A stretch of 10,668 nucleotides of DNA from a bacterium (GTDB lineage Bacteria > Patescibacteria > JAEDAM01 > Absconditabacterales > Absconditicoccaceae): assembly GCA_030528665.1 (NCBI GenBank), contig JAUMYK010000032.1, positions 1 through 10,668 of the forward strand, read 5' to 3'. This document shows positions 1 through 10,620 of this stretch, in pieces; position 1 is the first letter of the stretch; every line of letters begins with the position of its first letter. Below the pieces are notes generated by a model that saw only the letters and a program-made list of their open reading frames with translations, ran no database searches and had not been told where the DNA came from. A program made the position numbers and the translations under genes.

Positions 1-34
1 AAAAAAAGCCCACACGCAAGTGCGAGGGGCTTTT
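1..34 (-). terminator. Rho-independent terminator after the pilin gene
   Basis: An 8-bp stem pairs AAAAGCCC (4-11) with GGGCTTTT (27-34). A second short stem, CGCA/TGCG, sits inside the loop at 15-24. On the minus strand the hairpin ends in a run of seven T (7-1), and it begins 27 bp after the pilin stop codon. On the plus strand the hairpin is followed by TTTT and, a few bases later, by a longer T run, so it could also stop transcription arriving from the left. The stem is GC-closed and well placed, so this call is fairly secure. Confidence 0.8.
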
Positions 35-60
35 GGCATTTTTTTATAAATAAGTAGCTA

Positions 61-636
61 TTATAGAGTCATTACATAAAGAAGATCACCTGCTGCTGCA
101 GTACAATCTCCATTGGTAGGAACTGCAGTCATATTTGCTCCAATTGTTACCTTTGAACAAGTTTTAAAATCTTTAACTCCTTTGGTAGTATCAATATTAA
201 TTTTTGATGTATAGTTTGCAGCTTCTGGTGTTTCTACTTTTGCGATGATCACAAGTGTATTATCGGCCATTTTAGCTAATCCAAATGTTCCTTTACCAAA
301 TGTTTTAGAAGAAGCTTTTACTGTTGCTGTAGTTTGCAATTCTTTATTTGGGTCTCCAGGAATATTTTTCATAAAGTCTGGTACCAACTTAGTAGTCAAC
401 GCTGCTAGATTTGCATCTATTCCAGTATCAGTGATCTCTGTAGGATAATATCCATTACTTGTGTTATAAAGTTCTAGTCCCTGAGTAATTTGATTAAGAG
501 CTGTTTTTCTCGAAGTATCTCTTGTTCTTGCCTGAATACCAGTGAGTCTAGGCAAAAGTGCAGCAGCAAGGATACCGATGATCACTACTACGATCAACAT
601 TTCCACCAAGGTAAAACCTTTTTTGAAGTTTTTCAT
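61..636 (-). CDS. Type IV pilin-like protein (GspG/PilA-type prepilin)
   Basis: This is a 191-residue secreted filament subunit of the type IV pilin / type II secretion pseudopilin group. The N-terminus is a textbook prepilin signal: a short basic leader (MKNFKKG), cleavage expected between Gly7 and Phe8, and Glu at mature position +5 (Glu12). A hydrophobic helix of about 18 residues, LIVVVIIGILAAALLP, follows. It anchors the precursor in the membrane and later packs the pilus core. After it come the amphipathic part of alpha1 (RTRDTSRK...) and a LELYNTSNGYYP stretch typical of small pilins. The C-terminal half is a Thr/Lys/Ala-rich globular domain with two cysteines (C160, C178) that could form a disulfide. 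The open frame extends upstream to 750, but the ATG at 636 is chosen because it gives the standard short leader. There is no Shine-Dalgarno. The gene has no in-frame UGA and ends in UAA. It stands alone, with no prepilin peptidase or assembly ATPase in view, so pilus versus secretion cannot be decided. Confidence 0.88.
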   Translation of the reverse strand: MKNFKKGFTLVEMLIVVVIIGILAAALLPRLTGIQARTRDTSRKTALNQITQGLELYNTSNGYYPTEITDTGIDANLAALTTKLVPDFMKNIPGDPNKELQTTATVKASSKTFGKGTFGLAKMADNTLVIIAKVETPEAANYTSKINIDTTKGVKDFKTCSKVTIGANMTAVPTNGDCTAAAGDLLYVMTL

Positions 637-879
637 TTGTGTAAATGAATAATAAAATAAAAAGACAATTAAGTATTGCATCTTATCTTTAGTCTTATGC
701 TGAGCTATTGCAAGGGAAAGTATGCTTGGAGACTGGCTTTCAATTGACAATATCTGATTTATTCTACTTTCTCTCTAGACAAAGAAACAGAAAGATATTA
801 GAAGTTCTTGCCACTAGTATAAAAGATTATGTATTATGATTGATAGTGAAAAACTTGCTTCTTATACTTGTTCTTCCTC

Positions 880-894
880 GTCATTCTGGATTTG
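880..894 (+). repeat. Partial copy of the GTCATTCCGGA palindromic repeat
   Basis: The sequence GTCATTCTGGATTTG matches the left arm of the repeats at 904 and 1114 with a C-to-T change, and then breaks off. It lies 24 bp upstream of the next copy in the same orientation. It looks like a degraded or truncated family member. Confidence 0.55.
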
Positions 895-903
895 CTTTTT
901 CCC

Positions 904-929
904 GTCATTCCGGATTTGATCTGCAATCT
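904..929 (+). repeat. GTCATTCCGGA palindromic repeat, degenerate right arm
   Basis: This copy starts GTCATTCCGGATTTGATC and ends CAATCT. Compared with the copy at 1114-1139, its right arm has changed, so it no longer forms a full hairpin. It belongs to the same family in the same orientation. Confidence 0.65.
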
Positions 930-970
930 ATAGCTCCCTCCGCCTCGCTTCGCTCAGCACCTCCCTCATC

Positions 971-991
971 GAGGGAGGACTCAGCTTATGG
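971..991 (+). repeat. 21-bp direct repeat, copy 1
   Basis: The 21 bases from GAGGGAGGAC through CAGCTTATGG are repeated exactly at 1021-1041, fifty bases later. This copy's first eight bases are also the right arm of the hairpin at 960-978. Confidence 0.8.
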
Positions 992-1020
992 AAAAATGTA
1001 GCTCGTAGTGTATTCTGATT

Positions 1021-1041
1021 GAGGGAGGACTCAGCTTATGG
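1021..1041 (+). repeat. 21-bp direct repeat, copy 2
   Basis: This is an exact copy of 971-991. Unlike copy 1 it has no matching left arm just upstream (the preceding bases are CTGATT), so it cannot form the same hairpin. That fits an internal duplication or a partial deletion within the composite element. Confidence 0.8.
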
Positions 1042-1113
1042 GATCGAATGCTGGAAGTTCCCCCTCGGTGAGGGGGATGCCCGAAGGGCAGGGGGAGCTA
1101 TTTGTAGTTTTGA

Positions 1114-1139
1114 GTCATTCCGGACTCGATCCGGAATCT
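1114..1139 (+). repeat. GTCATTCCGGA palindromic repeat, intact copy
   Basis: A perfect 8-bp inverted repeat pairs ATTCCGGA with TCCGGAAT around a 5-base loop (CTCGA). This is the best-preserved member of the three-copy family (880, 904, 1114). The hairpin could form in RNA from either strand. No T run follows, so it is not called as a terminator. Confidence 0.75.
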
Positions 1140-1170
1140 TGTCCGCTTTCTAAGATGCTGAATCGAGTTC

Positions 1171-1188
1171 CCCGCAACTGCGTGCGGG
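1171..1188. repeat. Short GC-rich hairpin repeat
   Basis: CCCGCA (1171-1176) pairs with TGCGGG (1183-1188) around a 6-base loop. It sits about 30 bp from the intact GTCATTCCGGA repeat and shares the GC-rich character of the repeat cluster. No T run is attached. Confidence 0.5.
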
Positions 1189-1245
1189 ACAGGTAGCAAT
1201 AACAGTTGAGAGCCATCTTGAGAAGCTTAAAAATTAAATAGCTCT

Positions 1246-2481
1246 TTACTCAACATTTACTGCTTCAATATGTACTCCAATAGTTTTGAGCTTATTGACA
1301 ATGTTGGTATAGCCTCTGGCGATAATTTCTTCGTTTAAAATCGAGGTTTCCCCCTCTGCCATAATACCTGCGAGTACCATTGCTCCTCCTCATCTCAGAT
1401 CAGTACTGGAGACATATCCTCCACGAAGCTGTGTTTTTCCAATCACGAGTGCTTGATGAGGATTCAGGATTTCAATTTTTGCCCCAAGATTTTCAAGTTC
1501 ATTGAGATAGCCAAATCTTCCTTCATAGAGGGTCTCAAAAATTTTGGTGATCCCGTCAAATTGGGTAGCGAGTGCACCAAATATTGACTGCAAATCGCTA
1601 GGAAAACCAGGAAAAATTCTGACTTCCAATTTTGTTGCTTTATAGTTTTGTTTATTGTAGGAGTCCACTTTGATCGTCTGCTTATCCAAAATTTTAAAAT
1701 TGATCCCAATCTTGTCCGCAACATTGTACATAGCAGAGAGGTCATCAACATTTACGTTTCTAATGATGAGTTCAGAATTGTCAGCACCTGCTCCGATTGC
1801 AAAATAGGTTCCTGCTTCAATATAATCGCTAATGATCTGGAATTGCTCTTGTTGAATTGAGATTTTACTTGGGCGTACGGTAATGGTATGATCAATACCC
1901 ATGCTGATTTTTGCTCCTGCAGCATTGAGAAATTCGATCAGATTTTTTACATGCGGTTCTGTAGCTACTTGATAGATGGTAATATCATAGTCGATATCCT
2001 CTAAAAATGCTAAATAACTAATCAGAGCTTCGGTCGCAGTAACAGAAAACTCTTGGAGCATAATATTTTTTTTGGGTTTTCTTGCTACTTTAAAGGTTTT
2101 GTAAAGCCCTTGTTCGATATCTACTCCTGCTTTGTAGAGGGCATCTTCAAAAGTATCTAATGGTCTTTTCCCAATTTTACATCCCCCAGATCCTACAAAT
2201 CTTACCTCACCAAATTTTTTGAGTCCGACAGGAATTAAGAGGATTGAAGCTCTAAATTTGGTTGCAAGTTCACCTGTGAGGTCAAAAAAGGTTTGAGAAG
2301 TCTGAAGGGCGGCGGTAGCGAGCTGTTCCATAGCGTGGATGTCACTAATATCTGGCTTGTTGAGAAGTTGGATTTTTTGATCAATGAGGTAGTTAGCAGC
2401 TACGATAGGAAGTGCAGCATTTTTGCTTCCAGAGATAGCTACTTCTCCTCTCAGATTTGGTGAATAGGCGATTTTAAACAT
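1246..2481 (-). CDS. murA: UDP-N-acetylglucosamine 1-carboxyvinyltransferase (MurA), one in-frame UGA
   Basis: MurA transfers enolpyruvate from PEP to UDP-GlcNAc in the cytoplasm, the first committed step of peptidoglycan synthesis. With UGA read as sense the protein is 411 residues, close to the family's usual 415-430. Visible active-site features are Lys20-Asn21 in SGSKNAALPI, the catalytic-loop Cys101 in SGGCKIGKRP (equivalent to E. coli Cys115, the fosfomycin target), Arg106 in the same loop, Asp296 in GFPSDLQ (equivalent to Asp305), and DLR at 361-363 (equivalent to Arg397). The UGA is codon 364 (1390-1392), directly after DLR. The family has DLRAG or DLRGG there, so Gly fits. The remaining 47 residues (GGAMVLAGIMAEGET... 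RGYTNIV) are recognisable MurA sequence and end in UAA. The ATG at 2481 has no Shine-Dalgarno but lies about 20 bp from a predicted transcription start. The Cys predicts fosfomycin sensitivity, by inference. Confidence 0.95.
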
Positions 2482-2507
2482 GATGATAACAAAGAATAAA
2501 TACCCTA

Positions 2508-2535
2508 ACTATAGGGGTCTTGCTTTTTGTTTCAA
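2508..2535 (-). promoter_or_regulatory. Sigma70-like promoter of murA
   Basis: On the minus strand TTGAAA (2535-2530) and TATAGT (2513-2508) are separated by 16 bp. Each matches the -35/-10 consensus at five of six positions. Transcription would start near 2501, leaving a leader of about 20 nt before the murA ATG. A 5-bp inverted repeat, CCCTA/TAGGG (2503-2507/2512-2516), overlaps the -10 and could be an operator or chance. Together with the terminator just upstream this makes murA its own transcription unit. Confidence 0.6.
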
Positions 2536-2570
2536 GAGAAAAGAAAACTTATAGTGTTTCTCAAGTATAA

Positions 2571-2607
2571 AACAAAAAGCTGATCCTCGAATGAAGCATC
2601 AGCCTTT
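2571..2607 (-). terminator. Rho-independent terminator of the rpoBC operon
   Basis: On the minus strand GCTGAT (2603-2598) pairs with ATCAGC (2584-2579). A further AAA/TTT pairing forms across a one-base bulge, and the loop is 13 bases. The stem runs straight into TTTTTGTTTT. It begins 14 bp after the rpoC stop codon, which is the expected place. Confidence 0.78.
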
Positions 2608-2620
2608 GTATACGATCATC

Positions 2621-5600
2621 TTAATATCCGTACATATTTCTATAATTTTCTCCAACAGGAAGCAATCTTCCAATAATAACATTTGCTTTCAAGTCAGAAA
2701 GATTATCAATTGCACCTCTGAGTGAAGCTCAGACCATAACTCTAATTGTTTCCTGGAAAGAAGCTGCAGAGAGCCATGAATCTGTTTCTTTAGCAACAGT
2801 AGTTAGTCCGAGTGCAACTCTTTTTCCTGTAGATGGTCTTCTTCCTTGAGCCTCCAGATCAGCATTTACCTTGATAAATTCCTCATACTTAACATAGGTA
2901 CCTGGGATAAAGCTAGAATCTCATCCATCTTCAATAAAGACTTTAGAGAAGAGCTGTTTCACTACAACTTCAATATGCTTATCATTAAGGTCCTGACCTT
3001 GTGATGCATAGACTCTTTTTGCCTCAGAAATAATATATCTCTGTGCTTGGATATCTCCTACAATATTTTTATATTCCATCACATCAAGAGCACCAGTCGT
3101 CAGAATCTCACCTTTATATACTCTATCACCTACTCTTGTCTTTTTTGGAGTAAGTCCCACAAGAGACTTGGTAAAGATTTCCTCGACACCAAGCGTAATA
3201 TAATCCTCATTTACTTCAAGCACTTTACCCGCCTCTTTTGTCTTGAGTTTACTTGCACCCTTACTTGCGTATGCTGCTCCTTTAGCAAGCATCTCGCCTT
3301 GTTTTACAATAACGGTATATCCATCTTTTACCAGATAAGATTTCTTTTGTACCTCAGCAGTAATTCTGATTTTTCCGAATTTTCCTCCCTCTGGAGTCTC
3401 CTCAAACGAGATCACTCCATCAAAAGGACTCACAATAGCAGGATTTTTTGGAGCACGAACTTCAAAGAGCTGTTTTACTCTATCGATACCTGATGCTTCT
3501 GCCGATCCTGCAACTCCTCCCTCGTGGAAGGTATCCAGCGTCAACTGGGTAGAAGGCTCTCCAATTGACTGTGCAGCAATCACTCCAACTGGTACTCCAA
3601 CCTCTACCATATTTCTCGTAGAAAGATCCATACCATAACATTTTTGGCAGACTCCGCTCACACAATGACAGGTCAATGGACTTCTTACTTTAATCATAGC
3701 AATATTTGAGGTTTCGATCAAAGCAAGACTTGATTTATTGATCATCTCCCCTGCTCTGAGAATAATAACTCAATTTTCGTCTACGATATCTTCCACAACC
3801 GTTCTACCATAGATCAGACTTGAGAACTTTTCTCCCTTGAGTTCCGCTTCATCTTTGGAGTAGATGATGTATTGCTCAGAACCACAGTCCTCCTCTCTAA
3901 TGATGATCTCTTGTGAAGCATCACAAAGCTTTCTGGTCAAATATCCAGATTCAGCTGTTCTCAAGGCGGTATCGGCTTTACCCTTACGACCAGAGTGGGC
4001 TGAAATAAAGTATTCAATAGGTTTGAGTCCCTCTACAAATGAGGATTTGATCGGAAGCTCGATAATTTCTCCTTTTGGATTTACTACCAGTCCCTTCATA
4101 CCCGAGATCTGTGTAAGGTGGGTTTGAGAACCTCTCGCTCCTGAATCAATCATCGTATAGAGGTTATTTCCTGCACCGATGATAGATTTGAGGTTGGTCT
4201 CTACTGCCTTTTTAACATCTGTCCATACCTTTACTACCAATCTATGTTTTTCATCCTCAGAGAAGAAACCTTTGTAAAAGTATTTCAGGATTTCGTTGGT
4301 TTCTACGTCACCTCCTTTCAGGATTTCTTCTTTTTCTTTTGGCACCTTCATATCCAGGATATTGATAGAAGTTGCAGCAATGGTAGAATACTTAAATCCA
4401 TAATCCTTGATTGCATCAGCTACTTTTACAGTCGTAGCCATATCATATTTATCAAAGATATCAGAGAGCAATCTCTTGAGGTCTCTATTCCCCATCTTCT
4501 TATTTACAAAAGGATAGTCAGATGGCAAGATAGAATTAAAAATCACTCTACCAATAGTAGTCTCTACGACCTCATTTCCATCCAATACTAGTACTTTATC
4601 CTTAAGAGCAACTTGTTTATTATTGTAGGCATCAATAGCTGCTTGGAAATTAGAAAATCTTGCAACTGGCAAAATCTTTTCTTTCCATTCCTCATCCGTA
4701 TTGTAGTCAGGATATTGTGGATCAAAAGCATCGGTCAAAAAGTAGATTCCAAGTACCATATCCTGAGAATGGGTAATGGTCGGATCTCCAGAACCAGGTT
4801 TAATAATATTTTTATCAGCTGCAATAAGCTCTCTGGCCTCCTTTTGTGCTTCATCCGAGATTGGAAGGTGCACCGCCATCTGATCTCCATCAAAGTCAGC
4901 ATTAAACGCTGGACATACAAGTGGGTGAAGTCTGATCGTTTTTCCAGGGAACAGCTTGATCTTGAACGCCTCAATAGAGAGTCTGTGAAGGGTAGGTGCA
5001 CGATTAAGGAGCACATACTTATCCTTGATCACTTCTTCTAGAAATTTCAAGGCAATTGGATTTCCTTCTTTGATCAGTTTTTCAGCTTGTTTTGGAGTAT
5101 AGACGATCTTTTTTTCAATCAATTTTCCTATGATAAATGGGGTAAACATTTTCACAGCAATATAGATTGGCAATCCACACTCATTCAAGTTAAGGTTTGG
5201 CCCCACTGTAATAATCGATCTTCCTGAGTAATCCACTCTCTTTCCAAGAAGGTTTTTTCTGAAGACTCCCTCCTTTCCAGAGAGCATATCAGAAATAGAT
5301 TTGAATACCTTAATCCCTGCACCCGCTTTTCCTACAGAGTTTTTCTCTCCAACCAAAAGGTTATTGATTGATTCTTGAAGAAGTCTGATTTCATTCTTTT
5401 TTACGATATCAGGCATTCCTACTTGAATCATTTTCTTAAGTCTGATATTTCTCATCAGCACTCTTCTATAGAAAAGGTTCACATCTGAAGAGGCAAATCT
5501 TCCTCCATCCAATTGTACCACAGGTCTGATGTCAGGTGGAATCACTGGCAACTTTCTGATAATCATATTCTCAGGTTTTACCCCTGAAACATAGAGGTTG

Positions 5601-6433
5601 ATCAGCAATTTAATCAGATTCATCATTTTTTTCTTCTGATCTGCAGATTTGATAGTTGGGAACTCTTTTACTCTCTTTTTGATTTCTTTTTCTACATCAA
5701 TAGATTGGAGCATTTTTAGGATTCCTTCTGGTCCAGATGCAAAAGAAACCAATCCTGAAAACTGATAGAAAATATTTCTATAATCCGATTCAAGAATCGT
5801 AGTTCCAAATTTTAGATCAGCTATTATTGATTTAATTCTATTAAATTCTAGATCGATTGCCTGTTTATTTTCTTCATACAATTTTTTAGCTTCATTGAGT
5901 TTTTTCCCTTCTTTGTGGTTTGCGGACTCTTTTTTAAACAATTCATCCAACTCCTGCAATGTCGATTCATAGTCTTGAGCGATTTTTTCCTTGATCTTTT
6001 CTTGTGCATCATCAGAAAGGTCTTTAACTACCACATATTTTACATAAGTCAGGATTTTATCGATTTCATTAGCAGAAAGTTGTAGCAGTTGATGGATACC
6101 TCCAGATGGAGATTTTTTATACCATTCATGTACTACAGGAGAAGCAAGATCAATATGTCCCATTCTTGTTCTTCTCTCTCTAGAAGATGCAACTTCTACC
6201 CCACATCTCTCACATACGATACCTTTATACCTTACTCCCTTATATTTTCCACAGCTACACTCAAAGTTTTTCACAGGTCCAAAGATAGACTCACAAAAGA
6301 GCCCACCCTGCTTTGGTTTTCCTGTTCTATAATTTACGGTATCTGGATTATCCACTACTCCACGAGACCATTTTTCAACCTCCTCCATTGAAGCAAGCGT
6401 TACCATCAAACCGTCAAATTTTATTTTATTCAT
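2621..6433 (-). CDS. rpoC: RNA polymerase beta-prime subunit, three in-frame UGA codons
   Basis: This is the catalytic beta-prime subunit, 1270 residues when UGA is read as sense (E. coli 1407, Bacillus about 1200). In order: the N-terminal zinc site (C59, C61, C74, C77); a charged coiled region around 140-275; [16 protein letters not shown] near 299; [15 protein letters not shown] near 398; the catalytic NADFDGDQM with Mg-binding D513, D515 and D517; the rim/bridge region [20 protein letters not shown]; the second zinc site (C850, C922, C929, C932); the trigger loop near 958-970; and the C-terminal [12 protein letters not shown] and [14 protein letters not shown] is codon 888 (3770-3772, [12 protein letters not shown]), codon 1171 (2921-2923, FIEDG-X-DSSFIPG) and codon 1235 (2729-2731, RVMV-X-ASLRG). 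No alternative start or stop gives a plausible protein. The ATG at 6433 starts the usual MNKIKFDG, 45 bp after the rpoB stop and without a Shine-Dalgarno, so translation is probably leaderless-like or coupled weakly. It ends in UAA. The trigger loop reads TLDTFH, with Asp967 where E. coli has Arg933. Confidence 0.97.
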
Positions 6434-6478
6434 TGAAATTACAACATAGGATATAAAAATCTGATTTTTGTATTTTGA

Positions 6479-10189
<3,711 letters not shown>

Positions 10190-10224
10190 ATACAGATATA
10201 AACAAAATAGCTTTTAGCACGAGC

Positions 10225-10243
10225 CTATCCCTTAGCAGGATAG
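10225..10243 (-). promoter_or_regulatory. Small hairpin in the rpoB leader
   Basis: CTATCC (10243-10238 on the minus strand) pairs with GGATAG (10230-10225) around a 7-base loop, and the loop contains the UAA of the small upstream ORF. The stem ends about 35 nt before the rpoB ATG. No T run follows, so it is not an intrinsic terminator. It could be an mRNA-stability or attenuation-type element, or chance. Confidence 0.3.
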
Positions 10244-10294
10244 ATGAGATATACATACCAAGCAAAGCATTTTTTTTCCAAAGACCACATCCAT
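10232..10294 (-). CDS. Possible 20-codon leader ORF upstream of rpoB
   Basis: ATG at 10294 opens a 20-residue frame (MDVVFGKKML, then a Cys-rich tail ending SHLSC) closed by UAA at 10234-10232, 42 bp before the rpoB ATG. It has three cysteines and is otherwise hydrophobic; I recognise no family. The reason to list it is the perfect AGGAGG six bases before the ATG, which is absent from all four main genes here. It could be a leader peptide that tunes rpoB expression. It could equally be a chance ORF, since one this short is not significant by itself. Confidence 0.25.
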   Translation of the reverse strand: MDVVFGKKMLCLVCISHLSC

Positions 10295-10300
10295 TCTTTG

Positions 10301-10306
10301 CCTCCT
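10301..10306 (-). promoter_or_regulatory. Perfect Shine-Dalgarno AGGAGG
   Basis: AGGAGG on the minus strand lies six bases before the ATG at 10294. It is the only consensus-strength site found before an ATG on the coding strand in this window, and it is the sole support for the small ORF. Confidence 0.35.
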
Positions 10307-10377
10307 CTCAGTTGGCTATCTCTATTTTGTAGTTGATGCGATCGCAGAGAGATCAGTTCTCAAGCGAAATCACAAAA

Positions 10378-10399
10378 AAATTGAAGAAGTGTTCAATTT
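10378..10399. terminator. AT-rich palindrome, possible weak bidirectional terminator
   Basis: AAATTGAA (10378-10385) pairs with TTCAATTT (10392-10399) around a 6-base loop. It is flanked by further A residues on the left and CTTTTT on the right, so each strand reads hairpin then T run. The 8-bp stem has only two G-C pairs, which makes it a weak terminator at best. If real, it would shield rpoB from transcription coming from beyond the right edge. Confidence 0.35.
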
Positions 10400-10620
10400 C
10401 TTTTTCCTTACATCGTGCTTGTTTATATGGTTATGGAGGAGAAAATCAAGTAAAAAAGGAGGAAAAATTAGATTTTCCAATCCCTCTCAGAATGAGAAAA
10501 GTCAAAAACGGAACAAGAACTCATAGTGCTACTTTGAATTGCAACACATCATAGAAAGCTGAAAGATACATTTGATCGTGCTGAATAACGAGGAAAAAGA
10601 ATTGATCTTGCAAGAACTCG

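Larger units (their letters stand above)
931..1100. repeat. Composite palindromic element with inverted terminal repeats (MITE/REP-like)
   Basis: The ends are imperfect inverted repeats: TAGCTCCCTCCGC (931-943) matches the reverse complement of 1088-1100 at 11 of 13 positions. Inside are three tight hairpins. They are CCTCCCTC/GAGGGAGG (960-967/971-978, loop 3), CCCCCTC/GAGGGGG (1060-1066/1070-1076, loop 3) and GCCC/GGGC (1079-1082/1086-1089, loop 3). The stretch CGCCTCGCTTCGCTCAG at 941-957 has the look of a repeat core. There is no transposase. The GC content differs strongly from the neighbouring sequence, which suggests mobility or spread. Whether it moves as one unit or is several nested repeats cannot be told from one copy. 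Confidence 0.55.
637..1245. other. Gene-free, repeat-rich intergenic region between murA and the pilin gene
   Basis: I see no convincing coding sequence here in either code. The part from 637 to about 870 is AT-rich and would contain the pilin promoter and leader on the minus strand, but I could not pick a clear -35/-10 pair. The part from about 874 to 1190 is much more GC-rich than its surroundings and is packed with palindromic repeats, listed separately. From 1190 to 1245 I see no murA terminator: no stem followed by a T run. Confidence 0.7.

Noticed and set aside
637..750. N-terminal extension of the pilin ORF up to 750
   Set aside because: It would put 38 residues, including a second hydrophobic stretch, before the prepilin leader. 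The ATG at 636 gives the standard seven-residue leader.
767..794. CTTTCT/AGAAAG inverted repeat upstream of the pilin gene
   Set aside because: A 6-bp, AT-rich pairing with a 16-base loop is too weak to call a regulatory structure.
874..1190. CRISPR array
   Set aside because: The repeats are of different families, spacing is irregular, there are only two exact direct copies, and no cas gene is present.
3047..3493. Plus-strand ORF of 148 codons inside rpoC, and similar long plus-strand ORFs inside rpoB and rpoC
   Set aside because: They are antisense shadows of highly conserved minus-strand genes and their products show no family features.
10336..10554. 72-codon plus-strand ORF starting MRSQRDQ
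   Set aside because: No recognisable domain, no upstream SD or promoter, and it spans the AT-rich palindrome. Open frames of this size are expected by chance.
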